From: Basidiobolus meristosporus CBS 931.73
Taxonomy: Eukaryota; Basidiobolomycota; Basidiobolomycetes; Basidiobolales; Basidiobolaceae
Direction: 5' to 3'
Assembly (NCBI GenBank): GCA_002104905.1
Contig: MCFE01000080.1
Location: forward strand, 1-64,000
DNA length: 64,000 nt
The position numbers were made by a program, and so were the translations under genes. The notes under the pieces are model-generated. The model was not told the origin of the DNA and made no database searches. It saw only the letters and a list, made by a program, of their open reading frames with translations. The stretch's first letter is position 1. The number at the start of each line of letters is the position of its first letter. Shown in pieces: positions 23,291 through 34,987 of the stretch.

Positions 23291-24667
23291 CTAGTCAATG
23301 TTGATTCCTTTAATAGCCATCATGGCGGTTAGGGCTGCTCCTACTCCACTACCATCCTTGGCCAACACCAACTGTATTTTCTTGGCAGTGTCCTTGCCTA
23401 GAAGTTGCTCAAGAACCTTGATCAACGACTCCTTGAATCCAGGCAAGAATTGATACACTGTTCCGTCAATACCAACTGTCACCTTTTCCGCGAGAAGATC
23501 CTTCCGCTTCAAAAGCACAGCTGCCAGTGCTGCTCCACTAAGCTGCGCTGCTCTCTCGGATACTAATTGAGCCACCGACTTCACCAAGAGTCGATCTCCA
23601 GCTGAGGTCTCGGGGATTCCCATTGTATTCTCCAAGATCAGCTTGACCTCCTCAAGATCCGCACTGTTATCAGAAATGATCGATGAGACATAAGCTGTGT
23701 CGAAGTTGAACGGCTTGTTCATCTCTGTCGAGCAGTGTGATCCGAAGATGATGTTACGGTCTATCAGGTCGATAAGTATGTTGCGCGTAATCTCTCCAAG
23801 ATACAGTCCAGAGATCATCTTCTCAAAGATTTGATGGAATGGTGCAGGGGATGAGTTGTCCAAGCGATTGTCATACTTCGTCACTGGAAGGACCTTCTTG
23901 TCGTTGCCAAAGGCTCCCCACTCCATGTTCACAATCATCTCCGCCTCGTCATTGGGCCCATCCCACTTGGGAATGGCCTCAATCCGCTCAAGGTACGCGG
24001 TGTTGGTGCCTGTACCAAAGATCACACCAGCAGTGGTTGTGGGCTCGGCGTATCCAGCAGCGAGAAGTGTTCCGACCGTGTCGTTCACCAGCGCAGCAAC
24101 CTTGATCTTGTTCAAGTGCTTGCGGTTCAAGGCATCCTGCAGCAGCTGGGCCACATCATGGCCAACCACGTTGGTTGCTGTGAAGCTCTTGGTCCATTGC
24201 AAGAGTTTGCCACGGTTGATAGCAGTCTGGTTGATTGGGAAAGAGAAGGTGAAGCCAAGCGGGATGACCGCAGCTTGTCGTAGTAGTTCAGCTTCAGCAC
24301 GTGAGGTAATAAAATCCTCAACACATTCAGCAAGAAAATCGAAAAGGTATTTTCCATCGCCAGTCTTATGCTCCAAAGAGAGAGCATATTTCTGTTGAGT
24401 CACTTCAAATTCTCCACCTCCTTTCAAATTCACCTGGCAAACACGAAAATTGGTCCCACCGAGGTCAAGTGCCAGATATGCCCCGGTCTCTTTGCCTGTG
24501 GGACGACCAGTGACATAGCTGGGAATCATGGCAAGGTTCTGACCGTTCGCTTTCAGTCCATCCTCCATGGCTTTTATAAAACTATCGACGATCTCGCGAA
24601 GTTTGGCCTCCGGAAGGTTGAACTGGGATTCAAGCTCGCGGAATGCAGAATTCTGTTTTTCGTCCAT
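23291..24667 (-). CDS. hexokinase, copy 1 of an inverted pair
   Basis: It phosphorylates glucose and related hexoses with ATP in the cytosol. The 458-residue protein has no introns. The start is the ATG at 24667-24665; an upstream frame extension has only non-ATG codons. Fungal hexokinase motifs are all present: phosphate-binding 'LALDLGGTNFRVCQV', sugar-binding LGFTFSFPINQ, LVNDTVGTLLA, 'GVIFGTGTNTAYLE', NMEWGAFG, and a C-terminal DGTVY / KDGSGVGAAL block. No residue expected for catalysis is missing. TATATAAG at 24714-24721 is the probable TATA box. From about residue 135 on it is nearly identical to copy 2 (27458-28840), while the first 130 residues differ at roughly one position in three. 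It could be a glucokinase-like isozyme; sequence alone does not settle the substrate range. Confidence 0.93.
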   Translation of the reverse strand: MDEKQNSAFRELESQFNLPEAKLREIVDSFIKAMEDGLKANGQNLAMIPSYVTGRPTGKETGAYLALDLGGTNFRVCQVNLKGGGEFEVTQQKYALSLEHKTGDGKYLFDFLAECVEDFITSRAEAELLRQAAVIPLGFTFSFPINQTAINRGKLLQWTKSFTATNVVGHDVAQLLQDALNRKHLNKIKVAALVNDTVGTLLAAGYAEPTTTAGVIFGTGTNTAYLERIEAIPKWDGPNDEAEMIVNMEWGAFGNDKKVLPVTKYDNRLDNSSPAPFHQIFEKMISGLYLGEITRNILIDLIDRNIIFGSHCSTEMNKPFNFDTAYVSSIISDNSADLEEVKLILENTMGIPETSAGDRLLVKSVAQLVSERAAQLSGAALAAVLLKRKDLLAEKVTVGIDGTVYQFLPGFKESLIKVLEQLLGKDTAKKIQLVLAKDGSGVGAALTAMMAIKGINID

Positions 24668-24713
24668 TGCAATAGAAGACAAACGATGTTATCTCAGCAC
24701 ATCAGCGAGTATC

Positions 24714-24721
24714 TTATATAA
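24714..24721 (-). promoter_or_regulatory. TATA box of hexokinase copy 1
   Basis: TATATAAG, readable on both strands as near-palindromic CTTATATAAG, 46-54 bases upstream of the ATG. Confidence 0.5.
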
Positions 24722-27367
24722 GTTCACTTGACGAATCATTTAAGCAGTTATTGCTTTCGTAATTTACTGGTAAACCTAAAGTGGTACGACGATGAGTAGC
24801 GCTTGATGTGCATCTGTGGCATCTGATTCGCCCGAGACTAGCTTTTTATCCCAAATAGAACCAGCTTGAAACATTTCCGAGACATGCCAGTATGCCAAAA
24901 GCCCAAGCACTCAGTGGTTTACAGTTAGGGGCTAACTCGAGATAAGATGGCATTCACCGAGGCTTAAGCACAGCACAAGTCATTCCATTACAGAGTGGTA
25001 CAACCAGATGAACACCTGTATCCGGATCCATCACCTGAGAGTGAGGTAAGCTTCTCTCGAAGCCCATTGAAGTCTCTGGGAATGAAACCGGCTCCAACGT
25101 CATGCTAACGTCTTGGTTTCTCATCATTTCAACGCATAAGCATAGGCAGCCAATCTAGCCAAAAATATTCTTCCCTCACCCTCTGAATTGGTCATCAAGC
25201 AGAAGTATGCCCATCCATTTACTAGATACACGTGCAAACGGCATCTTTCCTGGCGCGATTGGCATAGCGTGAGAACCTGTTTACGTGCACACCAAGGTTT
25301 CTGGAGCAGTAGCCCTTTGAACTTGAGCACACTCCAGCCATTGGCCCTAAACCAATGGGATGGCGCCTACTGATGGTTGTGCTAGTGGGTTGATTTGCAT
25401 TCCCGAAGTTTGAGCAGCCATAGGATCTCTACTGTAGATCAAGTACATAACTCTTTGGCTCCCAGTCATATAAACCACAAGTGGCTCAAAAAGCCGAGAG
25501 TGTACTTGCTTGGCGCTTTTTTTCAGCACCGATTTCTTGTTTCGGTCGATCTGGGCAAACATTTTGGCTACAGCATTGGCAATAGATGTCTTCATTGCTG
25601 ACTAACTGAAATGAGAGGATTATTGATTTTTTGTTGTGAAAAACGACAACTAATGACTGTAAATCTGCGTGGCAGGCCTACTAAAGGAAAATGACTCTTC
25701 ATGGCCATCTGTATGCCACTTCTTGACAATTACCATGCTGGAACCAATCATATATGCTTGGGATATCCAATTGCCCACACTACCAGGAGTCGATTCTTGA
25801 TTCATCGTAAATCATGGACAGATTGACCTACTATTTCTCGATTAATCTGATCGAGTGGTGTTCACCAAGTTTCCCGGGATGGCCAATAAGCAACAGCATG
25901 GTTAAATCTGGAAGTCAGAATGCTAGACATAAATGGATGAACCTCACCAAAACTCGATTTGCTTGAATAGTCGTTCAAGCCTCAAGTTCCTTAAATATCT
26001 ATTGCCTACACAAATGGAGAAATTTGCATCCTAACCGTGAATTATGGTCTCGTGAAATATGTATGGAGAACCCAAAGGCCAAGCTGATGTCGGCACCGCG
26101 CCAGGCATAGGGATATTGCGGAGTAGACTGTTCTAGAGTTGATGTAAGAAGGCAATCGGTTAAATTGCCTATCGACCTAGGACGATGCTCGGCACCATTT
26201 CACAATATGAGGCTTTTCAATGTAGAGCGTTCACCAAGTTGGTCACAGGGCCACCATGCCTTTCTCATACAGAACCATCTCCACTCCATCGAATTTCCTG
26301 GAATACCCCGATACAAATATTGGGCATTGCGCTGGCCCAGTAATTTGCACCAATTGCCTAGACGGTGCTACGAAGTCCATGCAATCCCTTATTTCACTGC
26401 TCGGATGATCATACCTCCTGCCCACCAAATCCCCTTTGATCCCACTTGGCTGGAGTTGGCTCATTTGTATGGTCCATGGAAACTGGCAGCGAACACCCCA
26501 CTGTCGTCAGGGATACATACGACATAGACGCTGGCGTGTGAGCTAGATTAAAGTGTAAAACATGTGACATAGGCTATTACGTCTATCTGACCAGCTGGAC
26601 AACGCTGAGGTTGGTTTTCTTCCCGAATGGCCTGGTCATATCCAGCGCAGCTGAGCCGGGATCTCCAACGACCTATTCCATCATGAATCCAAGAGGCTGA
26701 ACCCACTCGAACAAATATATTCATAATTCGTATAACCCAAGGCCTACGTTTACCACATATATTATGGTATCGAGAACTTTCCATTTCTAGCTGCAATTAA
26801 TATTCGAAAGTGATGTTGTCTCAGCTTCCTAATAAAGCAGCGCACCTTTCTACCAGTCCGTCATGTTGTAGAGTGGTTCCTTGCTGGAAAATATATTTGG
26901 AAGAAAGCTCGTACCAAAGATGGCATCCTTCCCATTTTATTCAAGGTTGTCACATTCGTGGCTGAGTTTACTGGTGTCTGATCAAGGACTGGAATAGGGG
27001 CAGGTGGCTCTACAACGCTTTCGCTACCATTGACCTGGGAGTCGTACGATCATTGCAGGCGAGAATGGTGGCCTGCTGTATTGGCCTATGTTACGGCCCT
27101 ACGCATTTCGTAATTGTTTGGGCATGGATACGGATTGCGTTGCAACCAGTTGACGAGTGGTTTGTTGGACGGAAAATCCGTAATTCTTTGGCCTAGTTCC
27201 TCTGAATGGCCACCTATCTAAATGGTTATGTCAGCTGCATCCCAATTTGGCAGCGGAATAATGATTTCGTTACCCATGCATATTTGCTAGGTCAATTTTG
27301 TGGCTCATTTCTCGCCGGGATACCCCGGTCGGTAGTAACTAACGTTGGCAGAGCTAAAATGCATGGC

Positions 27368-27373
27368 TATAAA
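27368..27373 (+). promoter_or_regulatory. TATA box of hexokinase copy 2
   Basis: TATAAA in the context GGCTATAAATG, 85 bases upstream of the ATG at 27458. Confidence 0.55.
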
Positions 27374-27457
27374 TGAGAATTGGATGCACCAGAATTGAAT
27401 CAAATCTAATATTCATTTCCACCTGCTTGGAGGTTATCTGTCCGGTAGTACTCCGAA

Positions 27458-28840
27458 ATGTCTCCCATCACTTTGGATGAAAAACAAATGAGCGTTTTGC
27501 TTGACCTGGAGAGTCAGTTCACCATCTCCGAGGAAAAGCTCAAGGAAATTGTGGATTCTTTCCTCCACGAGATGGAGTTGGGATTGAAAGCTTCTGGCCA
27601 AAACCTTGCCATGCTTCCTTCATTCGTCACCGGTCGTCCCACTGGTCAGGAAAAAGGAAGTTTTCTGGCTTTAGACTTGGGCGGTACCAACTTCCGCGTC
27701 TGCCAGGTCGATTTGAAGGGAAACAGCGAGTTCTCTATCGCCCAACACAAATACACCGTCTCGGATGAGTTGAAGAGTGGTGATGGTAAACTCTTGTTCG
27801 ATTTCTTCGCCAACTGTATTGAAGATTTCATTACCGTGCATCCTGCAGCTGAAGCTCTTCGTCAGGCTTCAGTCATCCCGCTTGGCTTCACCTTCTCTTT
27901 CCCAATCAACCAGACTGCTATCAACCGTGGCAAACTCTTGCAATGGACCAAGAGCTTCACAGCAACCAACGTGGTTGGCCATGATGTGGCCCAGCTGCTG
28001 CAGGATGCCTTGAACCGCAAGCACTTGAACAAGATCAAGGTTGCTGCGCTGGTGAACGACACGGTCGGAACACTTCTCGCTGCTGGATACGCCGAGCCCA
28101 CAACCACTGCTGGTGTGATCTTTGGTACAGGCACCAACACCGCGTACCTTGAGCGGATTGAGGCCATTCCCAAGTGGGATGGGCCCAATGATGAGGCGGA
28201 GATGATTGTGAACATGGAGTGGGGAGCCTTTGGCAACGACAAGAAGGTCCTTCCAGTGACGAAGTATGACAATCGCTTGGACAACTCATCCCCTGCACCA
28301 TTCCATCAAATCTTTGAGAAGATGATCTCTGGACTGTATCTTGGAGAGATTACGCGCAACATACTTATCGACCTGATAGACCGTAATATCATCTTCGGAT
28401 CGCGCTGCTCGAAGGAGATGAATGAGCCGTTCAACTTCGACACAGCTTATGTCTCATCGATCATTTCTGATAACAGTGCGGATCTTGAGGAGGTCAGGCT
28501 GGTCTTGGAGAATACAATGGGAATCCCCGAGACCTCAGCTGGAGAACGACTCCTGGTGAAGTCGGTGGCTCAATTAGTATCCGAGAGAGCAGCGCAGCTT
28601 AGTGGAGCAGCACTGGCAGCTGTGCTTTTGAAGCGGAAGGATCTTCTCGCGGAAAAGGTGACAGTTGGTATTGACGGAACAGTGTATCAATTCTTGCCTG
28701 GATTCAAGGAGTCGTTGATCAAGGTTCTTGAGCAACTTCTTGGCAAGGAAAGAGTCGAGAAGGTGCAATTGGTGTTGGCCAAGGATGGTAGTGGAGTAGG
28801 CGCAGCCTTGACTGCTATGATGGCATCCAAACTCTCTTGA
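27458..28840 (+). CDS. hexokinase, copy 2 of an inverted pair
   Basis: An intronless gene for a 460-residue cytosolic hexokinase. It starts at ATG 27458 (MSPITLDEKQ). Its motifs are 'LALDLGGTNFRVCQV', LGFTFSFPINQ, LVNDTVGTLLA, 'GVIFGTGTNTAYLE', NMEWGAFG and KDGSGVGAAL. From 27872 to about 28745 the DNA is almost the same as copy 1 (mirror coordinate = 52140 minus position, with no indel). I found one difference between 27872 and 28386. Upstream of 27872 and downstream of about 28745 the two genes diverge sharply. AATAAA at 28920-28925 is a likely poly(A) signal. The N-terminal third, including the phosphate-1 loop, and the last 30 residues are where the two isozymes could differ in kinetics or regulation. 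Confidence 0.94.
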   Translation: MSPITLDEKQMSVLLDLESQFTISEEKLKEIVDSFLHEMELGLKASGQNLAMLPSFVTGRPTGQEKGSFLALDLGGTNFRVCQVDLKGNSEFSIAQHKYTVSDELKSGDGKLLFDFFANCIEDFITVHPAAEALRQASVIPLGFTFSFPINQTAINRGKLLQWTKSFTATNVVGHDVAQLLQDALNRKHLNKIKVAALVNDTVGTLLAAGYAEPTTTAGVIFGTGTNTAYLERIEAIPKWDGPNDEAEMIVNMEWGAFGNDKKVLPVTKYDNRLDNSSPAPFHQIFEKMISGLYLGEITRNILIDLIDRNIIFGSRCSKEMNEPFNFDTAYVSSIISDNSADLEEVRLVLENTMGIPETSAGERLLVKSVAQLVSERAAQLSGAALAAVLLKRKDLLAEKVTVGIDGTVYQFLPGFKESLIKVLEQLLGKERVEKVQLVLAKDGSGVGAALTAMMASKLS

Positions 28841-31492
28841 ATTATGCTCAGATTGTAGAATGATGACGTATATTTCCAAATGCAAATCATCCGTTTCCCG
28901 GGCAGTGTAAATTAAACAAAATAAAAAATTCTAGTATATTCCCGATTTCTATTTGGCAAACGTGTTTCATAATGTAGTATTGGAGTGGTTTCTATTCTTG
29001 AACGGTGGGCCCTTGTTTTAGAAGTGATAGCTGAGCTGAAGGACCGGGTACTTTATCCCTGAATTTGGAACAGATGAGCTCGAATTGGGTACAGGATACT
29101 CCGTCATCTTGAGGACAAATTTGGCACAGAAGACATCCGTTTTGATGGTTGGTTTTGCCAGGTATGGCCGTATCAGCGAATTTGGTATTCTGGCCAAAAA
29201 TTGGTAGTCCATCCATATATAGGTCGACATTTGCGGATAAATGGATGTTTACCACAATAACTCCGCTCAAAGACAAGCAACCACCCCGGCAACTAAATCA
29301 GTTTTCTCAGTTTGGAAGCTACTGCTGCTACTTTGATGACCGTACTTACGGAGGCTTTAGGCTCGTGATTCGCACCATGCTCTATGGCTACGTCGAGGCC
29401 TTAGTTGTATCTTTCGGATATATACATACAAAAGAATGTCCATGCTTTGATACCAATATAGCTCCAGTTTGGATGGGTTACAGAGTTAGGACCAAGAGCC
29501 AGTGTAAGCCGTTGGCGGTCGTGGAAAATGATGGAGCATTCATTCCAAATATTTCAAACAATGCCTTGCTAAACATTGATTCGTAGGACACATGTAACAG
29601 CGAAACGTTGTGTGGAGTGTTTATCTTGGGCCACCACTGCGACATGACTTGATTGCTAATCAACTATCTCGCATTAACCACATATCTAGGTTATAGTATG
29701 TATGCACTTGGCTGCATCAAATTGACTTGCCTATCTACTCGAACGAAACAACATGGCATACATTCTCCGATCAGGATACCCTCTGCAGTGCTAAGATTTA
29801 ACGAGGACTTCGAATGCCTGTTTCAGGCTTACAAGATTCCATTCCGCCACAGATCTGTGCATCGCTTGGGACATCTAGCGCCATTAAGTATCTGAAAGGT
29901 ATCGGATTGGACTGTGTTGTGTCACAGGCAATTATGGTTAAATTGTGTGCATAGAGGTTGTCACAATCGCCCACGATTTAAAGCCGTGACGTATATGATT
30001 CATCCAAACCTTCAACTCCATCCAACACACTCACCTACCTCCTTGATATAATGTCCAACCGTGAATCTATACAACAGAATACACTGACAACGCTCCATCA
30101 TGCTGAAATTTATGCTTTTGATCGGAGACACCTTGGTTTCCTATTTGTTTTTCCCTGGTGACAGAAATCCCCCATTGAAATGCTCCTATCCACACTTTTC
30201 GATAGGCCAGCTTGACAGGGGGAACTCTGATGCAGGTGGATGAATAGGAGCTGACTATATCAGGAAGAATGGTTGTCACTGTGCCCAATGTTTCTGTCTT
30301 TGTAATCTCACATGGAGTTGGGATTTACCACTTCAGGCGGATGAAGACTCCCCACTGATATGTCCGTGACACGTCGATTGTCGCCCAGAAATATGTCAAC
30401 TCCAGCGGGGCTCTCTTTTTTAATGTCGACAACATCAGTAGGGTGCTGCCTCAGAAAATAGTGTCTTCTCGTCGCGTGTGCCTTACTTGGATGTGCAATG
30501 AATTGCCCAAGGTAAGGCAGCGATGTTAAGTCGATATCTCACTGGGTGTATATTCGGAGTCCATCGCATACCGAAGAAGATCAGAGGTTGGATGCAGCTG
30601 CCTTACTGGCTTGATAGCCAATCTGCCTGATAGTCTGCATAACCAATGCACCATTGTACATGATACAGAGTCTGTGGAAAGTCAGTACTCGCGTAGCTAG
30701 AAGATCGAACCTGATTGTCTGATTGGTGTTGCATTGGGTAGACCAGATGCAAGATGATGTTAGCCAGGGAAAATGACATGACATAGCTAGGAGGTTGCAT
30801 AACTTCAGTAACGATCATGGCAAGTTCTGATTCCAGATGGCTTCCGATCTCTTCACAAATCAGTCGCGCCCATCTCAGGCATTAAATTACGGGATGCCAG
30901 CCTTGGGGGATAGGGTCAGTTCCATTCAATAAGCAATCCCACACACAGCTGATCAGGTTGGGTTTAATGACTGATGTAGAGTAACGTCAGTTGCCGGAGT
31001 GTGCCTCTGTTACCTTGAAATGATGTAGCCAGTGATGCCACGGCCGACCGAATCACCAACAGCGCGAGATGATTGGAATCCGCTGTGCTGAACGATGAGT
31101 GGCTGGTTCAGATTCAAGATCATTAGTATCCATGCTTGTTCATAATTGCTTTTGCTCGAAGATGCTCTCCTGAATGCAGCATCTCACTCCCCAATACATC
31201 TTGGCCGGCGCTAGGTTGGGTCACTAGTCTAATGGAAGCGCTAGTATTACTTCATGTGCGCTCTTGTGTCTTAGTTACCAATGGCATTGTGGGGAAGTAC
31301 AACAGTAGCCACTTACCTAGTATTCCCACTAAGAAGCATCCCTATTTGTAGTCCCTTAATTCTTAATTACCAAAGAGGCCCATCAGCTGGCCATCAGCAC
31401 CAATGTGAATCGAGAAACACCGCTCTGCAGCTACATATAAAGCGGAGCCCTCCTTCCTAACCCACCGTATCCCACATCGAATATTTTCTACC
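28841..31492. other. intergenic
   Basis: No gene is supportable. A 145-codon frame at 29149-29586 opens with a non-ATG codon and shows no domain. The right end carries the sugar-transporter promoter. Confidence 0.4.
31436..31441 (+). promoter_or_regulatory. TATA box of the sugar transporter
   Basis: TATAAA in the context CTACATATAAAGCGG, 52 bases upstream of the ATG at 31493. Confidence 0.55.
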
Positions 31493-32971
31493 ATGTTTAG
31501 TAAGAAAATCCAAGGAAACCCGGATGTAATACTTCGTGACTCCAAAGATGTCGCCTTCACACCATACATCTGGTTGTGTGGCACGACTGCCGCACTCGCC
31601 TCGTTTACTGCCGGCTACAACAGCGCCGCTCCTAATACTCCGGAGTCTATAATTAGAAATTGTGAGACTGAGGGTGACGAGGGCGGCTTCCCTCGCTGTA
31701 TCTCGATGAGCTCAGGAACTTGGTAATGCCATTGGCGGATGATTGAATGCCCGTTGGACCGACCCACTAATCCATTTGGTTGATATAGGGGATTGGCGGT
31801 TGGGATTCTAGCGATCGGAGGTCTTATAGGCGGTCTAGGTGCAGGCCCCGCGGCTGCCAAGTTAGGCCGTAGGCTGACTTTGTTATTGAACAACATATTT
31901 TTCATTGCTGGCGCAGTGCTGGTTGCTACGGCAACAACAACTGTACAATTCATCGTCGGTCGCGTTGTCACCGGTGTGGGCTGCGGGGCAGGCTCGGTGG
32001 TTGCACCCATGTACGTGGCCGAGGTCTCGACTGACGGAGCTCGTGGTGTGCTGGGGATCATGTACCAACTTTTCATGGTGTTGGGCATTCTAGTGGCTGA
32101 CTGCATCGGCCTTGGTCTATCCAATATCCCCGGGTGGCGGTTTCTCTTTGGGATTGCGATCATACCGCCGTTCCTACAGGTGGTACTACTACCGTTCTGT
32201 ACAGAGACTCCAAGCTACTTGCTGACCAGAAACAAGGTTGATGAGGCACGTATGGCGCTGCAAAGATTGAGAAAAGGTTGCGTAATCGACGCTGAATTCG
32301 AGCAACTCTGTTCCGCCGCTCACAACGAGGGCTCAAATGCGGGCGAGAATCTCAGCATCTGGCAGGTGGTGAGGGATTCCCACCTTCGCGGATTGCTCGT
32401 CATAGCCATCATCACGCATGCCTTCCAACAGCTCTCAGGGATCAACAGCGTTATCTACTATTCCACGTCTATCTTCAACGGGATTTTCGGCGTGGATAAT
32501 TCTCAGTTCGTGACGGTCGGTGTTGCCGGCCTCAACCTCATCATGACGTTCGTCTCGGTCGCTTTGATTGACCGCGCCGGTAGAAAGCCGCTGTTATACA
32601 GCAGCGGTATCGGTATGTGCATATGCTCCGTGTTGATAGTGGTCGCGTCGAGGTTCGAAGTGAATGTCTTGATGGTGATAGCCGTCATGCTGTTTGTGGC
32701 ATCGTTTGCCGTGGGCCTTGGTCCCATTCCATGGATGCTGGTGCCAGAACTAGTACCTACCTATGCGGTAACCGCAACTAGCTCAACAGCCACCGCCGTG
32801 AACTGGCTGTGCAATTTCGTGATTGGTCAGGTATTTCCCCCGATGAAGGATGGCCTACAGGATTTCGCGTTTTTGCCGTTTGCGGTCGTCTGCCTACTGG
32901 GCTCCGGCTACACCTACTTCTTTGTCCCGGAAACGAAAGGCCGTAGGCTGTATGAGGGCCAAGAGGCCTAG
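31493..32971 (+). CDS. MFS sugar transporter, 12 membrane segments
   Basis: Two exons, 31493-31722 and 31789-32971, separated by a 66-bp intron (GTAATG...GATATAG); the product has 470 residues. The family moves hexoses across the plasma or vacuolar membrane by facilitation or proton symport. Diagnostic motifs: 'KLGRRLTLL' after the second membrane segment, 'GRVVTGVGCGAGSVVAPMY' in segment 4, 'QQLSGINSVIYYSTSIF' in segment 7 (sugar contact), DRAGRKPLL after segment 8, and PETKGR after segment 12. The N- and C-terminal tails are short and the first extracellular loop carries two Cys. In overall form it is nearer to GLUT and yeast Vps73/YBR241C-type carriers than to the long-tailed yeast HXT proteins; this is from memory of the families. 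It lies 2.6 kb downstream of a hexokinase on the same strand, fitting a role in glucose uptake, but the substrate is not proven. Confidence 0.9.
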
Positions 32972-33361
32972 GTGGGGGAGGGGGCATTTTGATGTCGATC
33001 GTTGACTCCCTGGCATAATATTGCTCAACTAGCAAGACTCCATTAATTTTGTAATGTGTCTAATACATCATGAATCTTGTTGATCAGAATCTTTGTGTAT
33101 TATGAGTAAACACAACGTATTTCATGAAGCACGAACCAGCAAGCATCGGGCTTTGCCAGATGCACATTCTGCCAAGTGGCACTCGATAGCCATACTACTG
33201 GTTGCTCAAACGGGCCAACTGCATGACGATGGGCAATTGGCTGGGTGCATTCATGTGACGGCTTCTGCGCTCGCGCCAATCATATCGTCGTGTTTATCAC
33301 TCATGGGCTTACTGTGGCCTATAGACGACCACCGAGTGCATCAATCACATGACTTGCCAGG
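32972..33361. other. short intergenic gap
   Basis: Terminator side of the transporter and promoter of the next gene; nothing else seen. Confidence 0.4.
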
Positions 33362-34350
33362 ATGCACTTGCGTTTTTCACAAGAACCATGCAACCAGGTT
33401 ATTCTGGGAGACAAGGAGAATATGTACACCTTTTCAGGAGATAGCTGGGTTCCCCACGAGCAGAATTTGGCAATTCCACCAAAGTCGTACAGCCAGCTGA
33501 GGATAGTGACGTACAACATCCATTTCGACAAACGCAACTACCAAACCCGCATCAAAGCCGTCCTCCACGAGCTCAAGAAGCAAGATGCTGACATAGTTTG
33601 TCTTCAGGAGATGATTCCTTTATTCTTGCCGGTATTTTTGGAAGATCCTTGGGTTCAGCAAAAATACCTGGTTTCTGATATCCACGGTCTCTCCTTCGCT
33701 CCCTACGGAGTATTCGCTATGACGAGACTGCATGATGTCCGGAATCGCTTGCGGTTGGTCTCCTTCCAGTCTCATATGAGTCGGAAGTTACTGATACTGG
33801 AAACCACCATCAACGGAAGAAAGGTACCGTGAACTATGCGCATTGCCTTTCTGACTGATTATTGAGTGTGCTCTTGAACCTACAGATCAACTTTGCCACC
33901 TCCCATTTCGAGAGTTTGGAATACAGCAAGAGCATGCGTCTGCAACAGTTCAAACATACCATGACTACTCTAAGCGACGGGGCGGCAGAGAGTTCGTTGA
34001 TTGTGGGCGATTTTAACATGTGCGACGAGCATGAGGAGGACCAAATCTTTCCTCTCAATGGGTTCCAGGATTGTTGGAGCCTGTTACGACCCGAAGACCT
34101 GGGCCATACAATGGGTGTCAACTACCCTCACCCTAAGTATCGTCCCATTCGGTTTGATCGAGTGAAGTTACGCAATGAAACGGACGAGGAGGTCCTCACC
34201 CCGATATCTATCCACACTTTTGGTGGGGATGCTATCGAGGCCACCGTAGGCCACCCCGTTTACCCCTCGGACCATCTCGGTATTTGCGCGTTGTTCTCAG
34301 TAAAAGGGCAACAGGATCGTGGTCATCCCTTGGAAAACGTCTTACCCTAA
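33362..34350 (+). CDS. TDP2-like endonuclease/exonuclease/phosphatase-family protein
   Basis: Two exons, 33362-33823 and 33886-34350, with a 62-bp intron (GTACCG...CCTACAG); 308 residues. It has the EEP fold with motifs in the order and form of tyrosyl-DNA phosphodiesterase 2: TYNIHFD, the metal-binding Glu in IVCLQEM, 'SHFESLEYS' (HLES-type), GDFNMCD and SDHLGI. TDP2 removes trapped topoisomerase II from 5' DNA ends. No ubiquitin-binding UBA domain, present at the N-terminus of animal TDP2, is seen. ATG 33362 is the first in frame; ATG 33422, 20 residues in, is as likely and still leaves the domain complete. A related EEP phosphatase with another substrate cannot be excluded. Confidence 0.82.
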
Positions 34351-34987
34351 GTTGCTAAAAATGCTCCCGAAGTATTATGTATCTTTCAAGCACGCCGAAT
34401 CATGAACACCCGCAGGTCTAATGACCCAAGCAGCAGCAGACCTGTCTTGCAAGTATAAATGAACTATCACTATCACTGTCACCGTCACTGCCACTGTCGC
34501 CTTGGGCTACTGTATATCATGCTCTCTTGTTAGTATAATCTCGAATCCAAGATTAAATCGCGCTGCCCTAATACCAATGCCCCCCTCTCCGTGACGACTG
34601 TTGGCCTTGGGATCTGGCCTAGTATCCAGTTAATCAGTATTTCTTGCCTATCCAGAATTTCTAGCAGCAACGGTTCAGTCGGGATATACATCAATAAAGT
34701 TGACTTTGGATGATGACATCAGAGGAGATTTGGGGTAAGAACATCGAATCATTCAACCTCAGCCATAATCCCTATGGAGAATCTCATACTTGGGATTTGT
34801 CTGATAATCTGCTGGTATTCTTCTGGTATTCTAATGATATTTGACCAGCATTCAGCGGATATTATTCCTTCAAATTTTCAGTTGTAATTCTTTGTGGACG
34901 TTGTGATTAGCTTATTGCCAAATTTGGTATGAATGCTATTTAGCCCAGTCTGCTCCTAAAAAATATGTCTGCCTGTCTGCCAAGTAA
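34351..34987. other. intergenic, boundary between gene island and transposon block
   Basis: Contains a short imperfect hexamer run (YRYCAC type) at about 34467-34500. CG dinucleotides become very rare from about 34.9 kb onward. Confidence 0.5.

Larger units (their letters stand above)
24668..27457. other. 2.8-kb divergent intergenic region between the two hexokinases
   Basis: The region holds two promoters reading outward, with TATA boxes at 24714-24721 (-) and 27368-27373 (+). A 120-codon frame at 26165-26527 has no motif and is not supported. I see no residue of a transposon or an extended inverted repeat that would explain how the pair arose. Confidence 0.5.

Noticed and set aside
23856-24398. 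180-codon frame on plus inside hexokinase copy 1 (and its twin on minus at 27862-28284)
   Set aside because: It is the antisense shadow of the conserved hexokinase core; it recurs only because the two genes are nearly identical there.
26165-26527. 120-codon frame between the hexokinases
   Set aside because: No motif, no codon pattern, no neighbouring exon; chance frame.
29149-29586. 145-codon frame
   Set aside because: Opens with a non-ATG codon and has no recognisable domain or exon structure.
34467-34500. Hexamer run after the TDP2-like gene
   Set aside because: Too short and impure to be more than a simple repeat.
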